From the NCBI GenBank assembly GCA_019188255.1, contig JAETXT010000005.1:3472001-3536000 (forward strand): a DNA stretch of 64,000 nt. Direction: 5' to 3'. This DNA comes from Verticillium longisporum. Taxonomy: Eukaryota; Ascomycota; Sordariomycetes; Glomerellales; Plectosphaerellaceae. Shown here piece after piece: positions 45,291-58,595 of the stretch; position 1 is the first letter of the stretch, and each line of letters opens with the position of its first letter. Position numbers and translations under genes: made by a program. A model generated the notes under the pieces. That model had not been told where the DNA came from. It saw only the letters and a program-made list of their open reading frames with translations, and ran no database searches.

Positions 45291-48200
45291 TGGTGGTGGA
45301 GGGGGGTATGTAGGGTATGTAGGGTAGGGGGGAGAGTACAGGTGGTGGAGGGCAGGGGGCTCAGGAACGGATGGGAAAGACAAGGTACCGGCCACAAGGG
45401 GGGGTGTGGGGAGGGGAGTGGGATTGGGGAGGCCGGGAGGCCAAAGCAGGACGAGAAGGGGAGACGAACATGGATGAACGATGTCCTCTTCATGCCCCTC
45501 CCGGTCCCGGTCCCGGCCATGGTCGTTCAACTTCTCGAAGAGGGGGGGAAGGGTTCGCATGCGGGACCGTTAAGGATGACAGCCCACTTGGGATGACCAT
45601 GGCAGCCAGGTCAGGTTTCCAGGTCTGGTCATCTGCTTTCTGACATGGCAGCGTCTGGATGGCGGGTTGTCATGTTGACCTTTTTGGGCAGTGTGCAATG
45701 AAGGGTATCGTATGTCTGTGTATCTGTGTTTGACAGAGGGAGAGAGGGCGTATGTACACAACGAAGGATGCAGTTCATCGTACACAGGCTGACTGACTGA
45801 CTGCCTGCCTGACGGCCTGACTGAGCAGCCAGGCTGACACGGCGCGCTGAGCATCGTGCTGAGCATCGCGCTGTGTCTCTCCGTCCGCCCACCATGTCTG
45901 TGACACGCAAAGACTCCAGGATTGTGACCGAACCAGAGAACCAGGACGACAGCACGCACACTTGGCAAGGTTCAGGTCAGGAGCCAGAAATCGCAAAGTC
46001 TTGAGGTAGCACCAGCAAAGTAGGTTGTGTACTGGGGCTGTTCAGATCTGACCTTGTCCGCTGTAGGGCAATGGTAGTACTGGACACGGCTCACATCGTG
46101 CCATGCCATGTCTGAGCACAGCGACAGGGCTGCGGGACGGATGATAGTCTTGAGGGGGGTTCCAGCAGACGAGGCCGGCTCGAACGTCCGGCGGCGGACC
46201 CGGCGGGGTCGGGAAGAGATGGTCAAGGTTCATGGTTTAGTTTATTATCGCTGCTCCTGTCGGAAAGTGGTCAATGAGACGTCTTCTCCTGGTGCCAGGA
46301 TCTACCAAGCAGCAAACGACGCGAAGAGTCCACTCTCTACTCTCTGATGGAACGGTCTGGGGGGCCGGCCTATGAGCTAGCACGTTAGAGCTGCTGATCC
46401 GAGACAGAGCGCCGGGAATAGCATCTGTCAGCATCGCAAAGAGGGCTGAGAAGGAACAACAAGGTGCGCGGGAGAGGCGTGTCTCGGGAGGGTCGTGGTT
46501 TTGCGAAGAGTCGCTGATGGCAGAGGAAAGACAGCAGTTCAACTCCGGCTGCCGTCTCGAGGACGTCGAGCGCAGCTTTTCCGTCATTGCCGTCCTTCTG
46601 TTGCTTCCTACATCTCCATCCGGTGCAAAAAGACGAAAGGATGAGGGAGTGTGGTCCTCAGACCTCAGAGGGGTGTACCATGTACCTCAGAGGGGATGGG
46701 TGAAGGCCGGTAGGCGGGGCGATGAAATATGGCAGGGGGGCGAGGGGCACCCGGAAGAGGGAGAAAGAAGAAAGAGGGGTTAGACTGGACAAAATTGAGT
46801 GGTCAAATCACCAGGTAGGAGATACTGTGTAGATGCCAGGAAGAGTTGGAAGCGGGAGACTCAATGGATTGGAATGACAGTGAGCAAGAGCGAGTGGGAG
46901 AGATTGAGTAGGATCGGGATCCCTGTTCATGATGCTTGAGCTCGATTGGTGATGGGCGACGGCGATGGGATTTTTGATGGGGACTTGATCTGGTGGTAAG
47001 CTGCAAAGTACCTTTGTGTCCCTTTGGGTCCTTTTGCTCTGCGTGTTTGCCTGCTCGGTACCTTGACTCAACTCAAAGTGGAGGCAGGCGCGGTGGGGCT
47101 GCAGGGCAGCAGCAGCCAGGGAGGAGCCACTTTGGACTTGGCACGTCCCCATTCGCCAAGCCTCATCTGGCGTCTTTCGGGTCCCGTGCTTTTACCGCCA
47201 GTCGCCGCCACCCGCGTTGCTGCCAACGAAGAACGAAGGGGGCCGGGTCGCGGCAAAAGCCCGAGTGGGCGGCTAACCGGATGCAGAAGGTTAGACGACT
47301 GAGCCCGTTAGCCTGGCCACCGTCAGCCGTCGAGGGCGGTGGAGCAGCCTGCGGCAGGATTGACACCAGCTCACCGACCGACCAGGGACACACATGCCTT
47401 GGGCAAGAGCAGCGGAGCGCACGAAAAATGGGGCCGGGCTTTGGATGCGCGAAGCAACACCGACGCGCATCAGCAGTAGAAACGGTTCCGGGTCAGCCAA
47501 GGCAAGGGCCACCACGCTCGCCGTCCCAGTTTGTCCACTCTCCTGACTTCACTGCCGCTCCTGACTTCAATGCCGTTATCGAAACAGGTGGCATCGAAAA
47601 TTGGAGCATCACTCTCGGCGCCATGCTGCCTGAGTACGTTACCCGGGCAGTATGTGAGTACAAACTGGTGGCACCAAAAATCTCGGGGGACCTCCCCTAG
47701 GCACCTGGGATATTTTTGGCCTTATTGCTTTCCAGGACAAGGGCCGGTGGGGCCAGGCAGGCGGGCTTCACTTGCTTCGGGCCCGAGGCTAGGCTCTGGC
47801 ATTTGGCTGGTGGCTCTAGCTCCTGCGCACATGCTCACAACCACACTCGAGCATCAGGCACTCTTTTCGCGCCAGCCTGGTCGCCCTTGCCTGTCACCTG
47901 GGGGTTTTTTTTTCCGTCCATTTGCCTTCCCTCTCATCTGCCTTGAACCATGACCATGACCTTGGCCTTGGCCTCGGCCGTTCTTGTATCTGATGGACTG
48001 TCTTCCTTCCAGCTTGATCGAGCTAGGAGGAGGACCATTTCGTGGTCGCACATGCAAACTCCCGCCCCCCAGTCACCTGATTTTCTTCGGCCGCTCTGTT
48101 TTCGTAATCCTTGACCCTGGGTCTCAACGCCCGTCGTAAGATGAACGGCGCTCCTTTCTCATCGTCATTTACTTGAACTCTTCCAAGCCGGCCTTGCGTC

Positions 48201-51200
48201 TAGCATCGGCTATGGTTTTGCTGGTAGCATGGTTGTCACGCACGATGTTCAGGTGCCTTCGGCGCTGCGGCTTTGAGGAAACCTCCCACGCGGGACCCAC
48301 GTCCTCATCTTCCGTCGTTGCACAGGCATCACCAAGACGCGTTTCCGATAGCTATTCTCCCGGACTTCGTTCTCACTTGATTAACTCATTTAAGCTTTCC
48401 TGCTGCATCTTTGCATTCGGACAACCGTCGAAAAAAGCCGGTAGAGTCGGAATGCTCGTTTGTGGCACCGTACTTCTTACCCAGACTACCTAGGCACCTT
48501 AGCTCGGCAAGGTACGGGGGGTTAACAATTGCTATCTTGGCTATCAGCACATGCAACGGTCAAGTGCCCGATACCCGACCTTACCTCTGGCGCGATGAGG
48601 CCCAGGACAGGCAACCGTCCTACGTTACGTTACCACGCCTGCAAAGCTTTCCGCTCGACTGTCAACAGTGCCGTGATCCATGGCGCTTCTGTTGACGTTT
48701 TGGTGTCCGTCGCGCCAGAAAGCATGACGTATCAAGAGCTTTTGCCGCTCAAGCGTGCTTCTCGCAACGGTCGAAAATGGCACCATTCCCACGTCAGACC
48801 CCCTGCTTGCCTGTAGCCGAACGGCGCAGTGCGGCATAATCGACACCCCGGCCAGCGCATCCCACAGTGGCACAGCACAGTCGACTTGGGTGGACACAGA
48901 TGCACAGACGCACTTTGCCAGCAGTGGTGGTGGCGGTTGCTGTTTCTTAACCGCGACAAGCGCGCGTGCACTACGCTCGTGCCGCGTCTCGCCTCGTGGC
49001 TGAAGTATCTGGATAGAAGGGGGCTTGGTGCCTGTTGTACGTTACGCATGATGCTTCTTTGCTGCGCCAAATGCGAGGAGGCTAATCGGCTTTGCCCCTC
49101 ATCCTACCGACCCCATCACGGCCCTCATGCTGTCCGCACCTCTTCCACATGCCCCCCTCGATCTGCTCTCACCATGTCGTTTCCCCCCAAGCCTAGCTTC
49201 CTTGCCCGGTCCCTTCTCAAGGTCCTCCTCTCAAAATAGGTCACCGTTCACGCTAGACAAGGCGAAGCGAGCGGATTTCAAACGGAGTAATTCGCCCTCC
49301 AGCTTTGGCGAGATGAAGTTTGGCCACGAGGTCTGCTCAAATCCCGCAGAGTGACCCCAGTAAACACCACCCCGGCACCCAAAGCAGCGACTCAAGCTAG
49401 GAGGGTACCCTGGCCTGAACTAGGACTATGGTCATTTACCAACGCAACTCTCTCGCGATTTGGAATGAGGCCTCTGGGATCAGGGTCTGCTCCTCGTTGG
49501 GTTTAACCTACCTTCGGGACCCTACGTCGCCCGGCCCGGGTTGCTAGGCGAACAGCAAATCTGTGATGTGTCTGAGTGTGCAAGAAGTCTCTGAGCACTC
49601 TCGGCGCCTTCAACTCCCATCACAGACAGGTCGGGCACAAGAGGTACGGCTCTGATGGCAGACTCATGGCACATACAGACCGCGGTCTTTCAGCTTGAGA
49701 CGACAATAGGCGTAAGTTGCCCCCGAACACGTGAGACGTCAAGGTCACCGACTCTTTACTCATACTGCGTCACTGGCCGTCTCTTCTTCGCTGATCAAAA
49801 GCTCAGCTGCGAAACCTCCGTGCCACCGACTGCTGACCGAAGGCCAGCGAAGTACATGACTGTTGCGCCGACCGACTGTTGCGATCGATCTGCTAATCTA
49901 TCTGGTCATGTCATCCCCATGGTTCACGACTCGGCATCCTGGAAACTCTCCGAGCCAGTAGCCAAGCAAGCCCCTCGCGGTTGTTTCCAGCCCAAAAGAA
50001 GAAGAAAAGGCTTACGGTAGCAGACCGAATGCTTTGCCGTGCATCTACCACCTCGGGTGCTCATGGTTCCGGCCACCATTTCCACCCGTTGAATCATGTG
50101 TCACAGATCCAGACGAGGGGAGGCACATACTGGTGTTTCAATCAACCATCTGTACGTCAATCTGCTGCCTGACTATCAACAGACATGTACAGGCATTACT
50201 TCCATCACGGTAGTCTACATATGGATGGCAAGGCGGGCTTGGCTGCCATTCTTGGGTCTTTCACCGACCCTCTCAGCTAGATACAGGGTAGCATGACAAT
50301 CCGGCCCCTGGTCCACTGATTGTTTGGGTGCGTTGTGACAAGGCACCGGGGCCTCAACGCGACAGGGCCACAAGACGTCATTTACGCCCCACGACAGGCC
50401 TGCCTCCCTGCTGAATTACCCGAGATTGTCAGTGGTGGTCACAGAAGTCCCACACCCATCCGCCGAGATGCTCAGTGCGGTACCCGGTGCCCACCAGGCA
50501 ACGCGATCGGCAACAACGTGGTCGCCTCGAATAGCATCCGCAACGTCATTTCACACGTTTGAACGAACCCCGAAGCTCTTGTTCCCAACCGGATCGAGCT
50601 GCATGCCACTACCACGAATGCCCCCTTCGCCTTCCTGACTGGGTATACCTACCCGCGTCTCTGATGGACGTACGCCTACATCACTTTTTTGTCAGGTTCA
50701 AATAGATTCCCAATTTGTGATGGACAAGACAAGATCTTCGCCCCATCCGCCCTGCAAAACTGAGGCTTGGGCTTGCCTGGCCCAAGCTAGGGTGATCATA
50801 CCGCCCATCGTACTGCAGATGGTAAGTGGCGACAAGGGCGACAAGGGCAACAAAAAGCCAGGAGAAGCATCCACCGCTTCGGAAGCCATGCTAGATTCCA
50901 CTGAGCACTGCTGCCCCATCAAAGAGGTTGACCCTCCCAAAAAGGCAATTTCTAGGCGACGTCTCTTCCTCTACGGTTGACCCGGTCGATGCACGTTCGA
51001 ACCGTTGGACATGGAAATATGCAGGGTCTTTCTTACAAAGCCTGCAGTACAATCTTGCCAAGTCGTCAGTTGGCAATTTCCGCTTCCCACGCCGCTTCGT
51101 TCTAGTCCAGCGGCGACCTCAGCGGTATCGGTCAAGGCCTTGGAGGATGCCCTTGACGTCGAGCCTAGAATAGAAGCCTGGTCGTTCGCCCCCTCTCATG

Positions 51201-53792
51201 TCTGTGCCGTGGAAATGTCACTGCGGCTTCCAATTTACACTAACAGATTTGCGGTATATCTCGACAGACTGGGCAAGAAGTGGCAAAGATGCCGATGCGG
51301 ACCCCCAAGCCTTGGGCCAATGTTTCTGTTTGGTTTATCCTCTGTCAACCCGTGGTCCCGGCGGAGACCAGTGGTCAGGAAAAGAGAGCAGGGGATGGTG
51401 TGATGGTAGGACGGATGAGGGTTTTAGACCCCATCAAACAGCAACCTTATCCCCGCAAAGTTGCTATTTATTCTTTGTCGTCGATCCTGGGCCCCGGCCC
51501 CGGCCCCCCAAGCGTTCATCCAGTGTCCATCCGCGACTCGACTCAGGCAGCGCAGAGGACAATGCAATTCGGAAATGATGTGCTCTTTGGGATCCTGGCA
51601 TTCAAGGTTAATCACCCTTACCTGGCAAACCACCTTGACACTATCCATTGAGCTGGGAAGAGGAAGCGAGCTGTCCAAGGCGGGAGGGGGGGGTGCAAGA
51701 GCAGTACCTGCTTTGCAACTCGACGATATTTGCACTCGGTGCGCACGCAGTGAGATCATCAGACCAACCACTCCATCCGCCTAACAGTGGACAAGAATGG
51801 CCCCCAATTATCAACCTGCATGCCGGCATCAGCCTTACACTCTCACGTCAGCCCGTAGGGCGACTACTATCGCGTTCTCTTGTGCGCACGAGATGGTCGC
51901 TCGGCCCCCGAATCCTGCCTCTTCAGTCACGTTATTGGTGTGACTGGAAGAAGATCAAAGCACGGCGGCGTGGCTTAAGCTCCATGTCAAAACCGACCGG
52001 TCACCTGCAAATCGTTGACCCGCCAGCCCCTGGATTTGATCGCAATTTCCCTTCTGCACCTCACCTGCCAGATGTTTCAGCCCACAGCGAAGGGCCGGTG
52101 AGCTTTGGCCGCCCTTGGGGTTGGCCGGTGCACTACTCCTCAGCTCCCGTTGTTTCTTTGAATAGAAACAGGAGCCAGAACCTGGCAGCCTTAACAGGGA
52201 CCCAAGGAGCGCATGTGCACGGCGCCGGCCTCGTGGGCGACGGCCTGATGGGCCCCTGAATCGGCCTCCATCCGACCACAGTGGAGACTCAACGGATGCC
52301 GCCGCCGAGTCGCCTCAATGAGGTCTGGAAGACCCGAAGGAATGGCGCAAAATCATGCACCATTATTACACTACACTTAATGAAGACTGTAGATACTCCA
52401 TGTCACGCTTCGTACCAGGGAAACCCTGGGTAATGGAATCGCTCTGTGGGAAGACTGGCATCTCATCTCTTGGTCAGGCAAGGCCATCATCTATCGGCCA
52501 GACCCAGTAGCTACCTTTCTGGACCCAGCATCAGCTTGCATGTAGGGTGGGTGGCAATATCGATCTTTCCAGATTGAGTTATCAATATCTCCTAACCATC
52601 GCCGTCGCCGACGAGCTTGTGGTCAACTTGCTCGCTTGCTATTTCTGGTAAAAAGGATTCGCAACAGACGAATCTCGCAGGTAACAACAAGGAGCAATGA
52701 TCACCCATCAACAGTCTGTGATCATCAAATTTTCTGCAAAGGGTCTATATCTGTGTCTAGGGGTCTCCAGGAAATTGGGGGCATGCAGAATGTTCCTTCG
52801 TCAGGAAAATAGTCTATCCGCCTCTGCATAGGGCTTAAGTCTTTCAACGATATGGGGAATGGCGTGTCAAACCCTGCCTGCCATCGACATTCAGCGAACG
52901 AGTTATTACCAGCTCAGAAGCCTTTGCATATTCGGATGATGCCAGGACATCGAGGAGGTATAGAACTGGCTTGTTGAGCTGTAACACGGTCGACCATGTG
53001 CTGAGTACAGCTTTTGAGCAGACCGATCTTCTCTGCATTGTCAACGCGTCTGTTAATCTGGCCTGGCAAGAACAATCGCAGTTGTACCATGAATCTACCG
53101 CTGACACCCCTTCAAGGGCCCTTTTCAACACCATGCAGCGCTCTCACAAGAGCTGCCTGGCCTTCTTGTAGCAGGGGTCGTGATCCTTCCGGCACATCCC
53201 TCGTGCCTCGCCTAGCCGGTCCCCAACACCACAAAGTTCTGGCCGTTTTATCGCGTGATTTTAACCGTCCTAGGCGAACCGCAGCAAGACAGAGGAAGAA
53301 GACAAGCGAGAATCGACCTGGCAAGACCGTTTATCGCGACTCATGCGCCCCCCTCCCTCTCTCTTTCTTCCGCGCGCTACCTCGACACCCCCCCCCTTCA
53401 CTTCTCTTGACACCGTATGCGGCGGCACAGGATAGGCCAGAAGAGATGCCCACCCACCCACCAAGACAAAAAAAAAGCCCTCTTCTGCCGAGTGTCTCCT
53501 TCGAGCCAACCCGGATCGGCTTCGTTGGCTGTGCTCCCGGCACTGTTCGTTCGTCAGGAGAAAGAAAAAACAGATAGGAAGGGGGCGTGCCTCGAGGAGG
53601 AGGGAGGGATCGCGTCTCTTCCTCCCGAAACTGTAGTACCTCTCCCCCCCTCGCGGACTGCATCTCTCTAGCGCGGAGTATCTTCGCGGAGCCAGCCAGC
53701 CAGCCAGTCCAGGTCTGAGGCGCCCCCCCCTTGTGGGTGCGCGCGCGCGGACGCAGACACACACACACCCCCCTATTCTTCCCATCCCGTCT

Positions 53793-53815
53793 CCTGCCCT
53801 GCCCTGCCCTGCCCT
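53793..53815 (+). repeat. Pentanucleotide repeat CCTGC
   Basis: Four to five copies of CCTGC, preceded by a short CA run at 53756-53768. Confidence 0.8.
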
Positions 53816-54730
53816 CCATCACCTCCCGTCTTGTCCTTTCGTCACTCTCCCCCTTTTCTTGGCGCGCTCTCGTTCGTTCGCTCTGCCGCTGCTCGGCGGG
53901 GGCGTGTCCGTGGTGTCCCGGTCGAGAGCGGGGGGCGTGGGAGCTAGAGGAGGGGGGGGGTGAAGGGGAGTGGCAGGGCGTGGGAAGGAACGGCAGGGCT
54001 CGTTTGGGGCAAAAGAGAAAAACGAAAGCCAAGTCTGCCCTGGTTGGGACATGCCTCTGACCGTTCCCGTACGTCATTCGTCCCTGGTGAACGTCACTGC
54101 CAGCCCCGACCAGAGACGATCTGCTTCTTTCTGCCGGGTGGACGAGGTGGTAGTGGTGGTGAGTCCCAGCACAATGTGCCAAAATAGGTAGATAATGACG
54201 AGTGAGGTGGATGGTCTGGGCTGGGGCGTCAGGGAAGGGGGGCCGAGATCCTGCTTTTTCTGGCGGGTTACTGGGAGATGTTTGTCATGTCCTGGATGTA
54301 TTCTGTGGAAACTGAGAATCGTTGCAGATGGGCGATGCGGTAAAGGAAACGAGGAAAAGCCATCAGGCGGCGGGGACTGAATACGAAAAGGGGCAACTGG
54401 TAGACGGCGACGAACATCACATGAACAAGAGAACATGATGAACCAGAAAATGAAAAAGGTAAGCTTATACCAGATGGAAGAAGAACAAGCGCCGAACGCT
54501 CTCGCGGTATTTCCATTGCCCTCCGCTTTGGCTACCTACCTAGAATGCCCAGCCCATATTTCCCATCCTTCCGCGCCTTCCCTATACGCTTTTCAAATCT
54601 AACCGTGTTGCGACGAGACGCAGGCAGGCGAGCAGCAGAACCAAAATCAAAAAGAGAGGTGAAAAAGACAAAGCAAGCAGACCAGAAAATGCTGTGGATG
54701 GTATCGTAGACGCAACAGATGCAGCAAAAT

Positions 54731-54774
54731 AAGAAGAAGACGAAGAAGAAGAAGAAGAAGAAGAAGAAGAAGAG
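54731..54774 (+). repeat. (AAG)n trinucleotide array
   Basis: About 14 AAG units with one ACG interruption, purine-rich on the plus strand. It lies about 210 bp past the stop codon of the minus-strand F-box gene, so it would be transcribed as CUU if it falls in the 3' UTR. Confidence 0.9.
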
Positions 54775-54985
54775 AAAGAGAGCAGAAGATCGTCGTACAT
54801 CCCAGGCACAGATCCAGATTCAAGTTCAGGGTCGTCGACGACCCGAATCTTCGCTCTGTCTGTCCATGCTGACCCGCAACCCTCAAGATTGTGGGTCATG
54901 TTACATCCTCCACCATGTGTTTTCGTTGGGAGGAAGGGCTCGTCTTCACCTGCGAGCCTTACCGCGACGAAGGCGAACCCCCAAT

Positions 54986-57900
54986 CTATAGTCGTCCGTG
55001 GCGCGCTTTGAAGATGGCGACCTTGTCGTCGTAGAACAGGATTTCACGCAGGCGCAGGCGCGGCCTGGCCCCGACGTGGTCCGCCTCACGGAACGAGTCT
55101 GCGTCGGAGTCGCTGGAGCCAAGCGACGCCTCGGACTGCGAGTCATCAACATCGACCACGCTCGCTGCGTCGTTGGCGTTGCCTGCACCACCACCGCCAG
55201 GCCCGTCCTCGTTCTCGTCCTCTGATGTGTCGACCTGGCTCGCATCCTCGTCATCGTCGCTCGCGTCCTCTTCGTCGTCGTCGGCGGCCTCGTCGCCACC
55301 TGAACCGTGCTGGCCTGGGACCACGTGGCCGCTACCAGGCGCGCCTACTTCGGCCGCGGGGTCCGTGGTGGCGACGCCGTGCGTGGACGAGTCGAGGGGT
55401 TTATTCTCGAGGATCTCGAAGCACTTCTTGCCAATGCCAACGTAGCAGAGCTGGATCTCTGGGCGCAGCGAGATGATGTCCACGATCTGCAGGGCGAGCT
55501 CCCGGGGGTCGTAGTTGCCCGCTGCGTGGTCTGCTATTTTTGGAATGTGCAGGGAGCGCAACTGGGGCAGACCGATGAGGCGTTGGAGGAGCGTGTGCTA
55601 TTTTTGTGTGAGCAAGCAGTTTCATCAAAAGATTAGAAAGGGAGGGGGGGTGTAAAACCGGCCCGAAGAATAGCCCGACGTACCCAGTCGCGATACTGCA
55701 GAGACATGGACAACTCTCTCAGGCTGACCATGCGTCCGCTCGTCATGTAGAGGAGCATCTCCGTGGTGGCGGTCCAGTTGAGCCATCGGAAACTCTCAGG
55801 CAGGTTGCCGTGGGGTGCCTTGTATTCAGAGCTGTCGAGGAGGACCTTGCGAAGACTAGAGCGGTGGCGTTTGATGGCGCCCTTGAAGATTTGCGAGATG
55901 GTCACAGCCGGTGGTACAGACCGCCGCCTGTCTTGGAGGAAAAAGACTTCGAGACTGTTCGGTTCCAGGGTATCTTTGATAAAGTTGATGAGAGGCAGTG
56001 ATGCCATGTCCGTGTGGATCTTTTTTACGTTGAGATGGTATTGTACTCGAGCCACAGGCGAGGGCTTGGGAGAGCTGCCATGTTCGTGACCTGACGTCAC
56101 TGGAGGCGTCGGTTGGAATTGCTTGCGGAGGACCTTCCACAGGGTCTCGTGTTGAGCGCACTCCAAAATGGTCAAGCTCGTGAGGACAGTCCAGTCGATT
56201 GCCTTTGTACAGACCTGGATCGATAGGGGCACGCGCTCCAATTCCAATGTTTTGAGCTTCAGCTTGCCGTCGAGTCGTTTTCGTATTGTCCGGTCGTCAT
56301 TCGACCGTTGCAGCTGCTCACGATGCGGTGCTGTAGAGGTCCGGGGTCCAGGCTCAGCCGTCGAGGCTGTTCCAGGAACGTGGTCAACAGGCGAAGGGCT
56401 CGACAGGTTCATCTCCGCTGCTTCGTCGGCTGCGGACACTGGGCTTGGTTCATCACCCTGGACAGCGACTTCTTGGTGAGGGCCAGTGGGCGCGGCATCA
56501 TCGCCAACGACTGCAGCAGCGTCGGGCACCGGCGCAACAGCTTCGAGATTGGCCGGTGCGAGGGCGCTTTTGACCCTGGATTTGGATCCAGACTTTCTGC
56601 GAATGTCGTAGATCTTGCCTACCAGCACCCCCAGGACACCGCCCAACCTGCGATCGCCGATTGTGCTCTCGCCAGGCCATCGCGCATTGTGGTCGACCTG
56701 GTGCAAGCCCGGCCCATCCCACGTCTGGACAAAGTCGGAGTGTGCCGCCTTGGCGGAGATGCCCACGCGCAGCTCCTCCAGGTTTTCGTGCGAGTTACCG
56801 ACGGCAACGGCGAGCTCGTCGAGATAGGAGAGCTCATCAATGTCGAGAACAGACAGACTCTTCAGCGGTGGCAGGACACTGAATGTTGGAAACTCGACGC
56901 GGCTTTCGGCGAAAGGGATAGGCGCCCTGGGGCGAGGATGCGATGCCGTCGACGGAATGAGAATGCCGATAGGCGTCAAGGTACTGCCGATGGGCACGAC
57001 GCCCTGTGCCTCTATGGACGAGCTAGGGCTGGTCGAGGACGAGGAGGCCGACGCGTCGGCGTTGTCGTGCCAGCGCACCCAGACGCGCTCGAGCTTGGAC
57101 TGCTCATCCGGATCGCGATCCTGAATGGAGGCCAAGGCCATGAAGATGTCGGAGAGGACGCCGGTGGGCATGTCCCAGACAAAGGTCTCGAGGCTTGCCA
57201 TCTTGGCGACGGCCAGGGCGACGAGGGTTCCCAGCATCTTGCCGCTCTCCTTTGTAATCATGTACTCGGCGACCCAGTCGTCGGGGCCGTTGCCCAAGGA
57301 GAACTTTTTAATGTATCGAGCGTAGTCGTTGTGTAGGCGTGCCATGGGAGGCGGTCCGCCCTTGCGCTTCGGCGAGAACATCTTCTGGGCGCGCACGGCA
57401 AAGTTGCTGCCCAGACAGAGGGTTGATAAGCCATAGGTGAGGGCATCGACGCTTTTGGAATCAGATTGGGCAAGCTGGGTGGCGTCAGGCCACACGATAT
57501 CGAAGCGAGAGTAGATGTGTGGAACGGCGAGATTGTGAAGGGTCGAATTCGTCAGGGCGAGGGAGGTCAGGTCGTTTGTATGTGTGATCTGGGCGAACGA
57601 ATGAGAGCGTCAGCAAACACGGCGCTGCATGTTGCGTTGGGAAAGCGGTTTTTTTTTTTGGGAAAAGGGAAGGAGACGGGATAGAGGATGGGGGACGGGC
57701 AGCGACATACCTCGTTGACGATCAGCCGCAATATGTCAAAAGGGAGCTCGAGCAGGGTCAATCGACCAGTGCGCCTCGAGACGGCACTCCATTCCTCCTC
57801 TTTGCCTTTGAGCAGCTTGCGCAGGGCCATGGCGGCTTCTTCTGTGGGATTTGGCGGGAGCTGGCCGTCGGCCTGGGAGGGTGGGCGTTGCTCGTCGGGT

Positions 57901-58016
57901 GCCGTTGGTGGTACGACATCGGTCGTGTGTAACAGTGATGACGGGTCGTGGGCCGGGGGCTGATCGGGGCACTGGGAAGACGTCGCCGTGGCCATCATGG
58001 GTGGACGGGAGCTCAT
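54986..58016 (-). CDS. F-box domain protein, probable SCF substrate adaptor, three exons
   Basis: Exons: 58016-57711, 57588-55684 and 55597-54986. Introns are 122 bp (57589-57710) and 86 bp (55598-55683, GTACGT...ATAG), giving 940 residues. An F-box-like segment spans about 85-135: LTLLELPFDILRLIVNEI, then LTSLALTNSTLHNLAVP and HIYSRFDIVWP, the usual fungal F-box layout that binds Skp1. The middle has leucine-rich stretches (LPPLKSLSVLDIDELSYLDEL, LEELRVGIS), a disordered insert (about 410-480) and further leucine-rich blocks (LTSLTILECAQHETLWKVL). Exon 3 ends with a strongly acidic D/E tail (about 810-890) before a basic end (RLRLREILFYDDK). It is likely to recruit targets to an SCF ubiquitin ligase; substrate unknown. 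The start is the first ATG, with M8 as an alternative. Confidence 0.85.
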
Positions 58017-58570
58017 GCTCTTGGATCAATTGCGGACGGTAGTACGGATAGGGACTTTGGTCGAAGGGGAGAGGTCCCCGAGAGAGAAGAAGTTGGCGAT
58101 GCAGAGTGAAGCTCTCGTCGTCTTTCGGGGGAGGGGGGAAAGGGTATACGGCGGCGACGGGCGGGATGAACCAGAATACGTGATGCAGAAGAAGAAAGCT
58201 GTGGTTGTGATTGTAGGTTGTCTGTTCTTGTCCGTCCGACGCGGGCTGGAAAGGCGAGGCTCAAGCAGGCGATGATGGACTCGCAGGTCAGGTCGAAAGG
58301 CAGGAGAGAGGGTTCAAGCTCGTGTTCGCGGTTGTGTTGGCGATTGTGCTTGCGGTTGTGCTCGTGCTCGTGCTCGCGACGGGCGAACCTTGTGGCTGGG
58401 GAAACAGGGCGTTCGGTTTGCTCGTCCTTCTCGAAATGGACGTTCAAGGTTCAGTTCAGTCACCTCAGGTTGAGATGGGTTGGGGTCAGGGAGCCCGGTC
58501 CCGTCATCGGCGTGCCTTGTCTCGCAAGGGTGCGTGGTGCTTGGTGGTGCTTCCGGCCAGTGTGCACAGC

Positions 58571-58595
58571 GTGCGGCGTGCGGCGTGCGGCGTGC
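58571..58595 (+). repeat. 7-bp tandem repeat GTGCGGC
   Basis: Three copies of GTGCGGC plus a partial one, followed at 58619-58650 by GCTGTC/GCTGTT hexamers. Confidence 0.75.

Larger units (their letters stand above)
44685..54985. other. 10.3-kb gene-free region upstream of the zinc-finger gene
   Basis: I found no frame with a recognisable domain. Longer frames (46993-47700 plus, 51648-52259 plus, 53331-54182 minus) look like translated noncoding sequence. The zinc-finger promoter must be at the left end, and the 3' UTR of the F-box gene at the right end. Simple repeats lie at 45227-45290, 53793-53815 and 54731-54774. About 52.3-53.0 kb is more AT-rich than its surroundings. No terminal repeats or transposase traces were seen. 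Confidence 0.5.

Noticed and set aside
46993..47700. A 235-codon plus-strand frame in the 10-kb gap.
   Set aside because: No known motif or conservation signal, and biased composition.
53331..54182. A 283-codon minus-strand frame in the 10-kb gap.
   Set aside because: Low-complexity sequence over CA, CCTGC and G-rich repeats, with two equally long overlapping frames; it looks noncoding.
44685..54985. A transposon remnant in the largest gap.
   Set aside because: I saw no terminal repeats, target-site duplications or transposase/reverse-transcriptase motifs by eye; a repeat-library search would be needed to rule it out fully.
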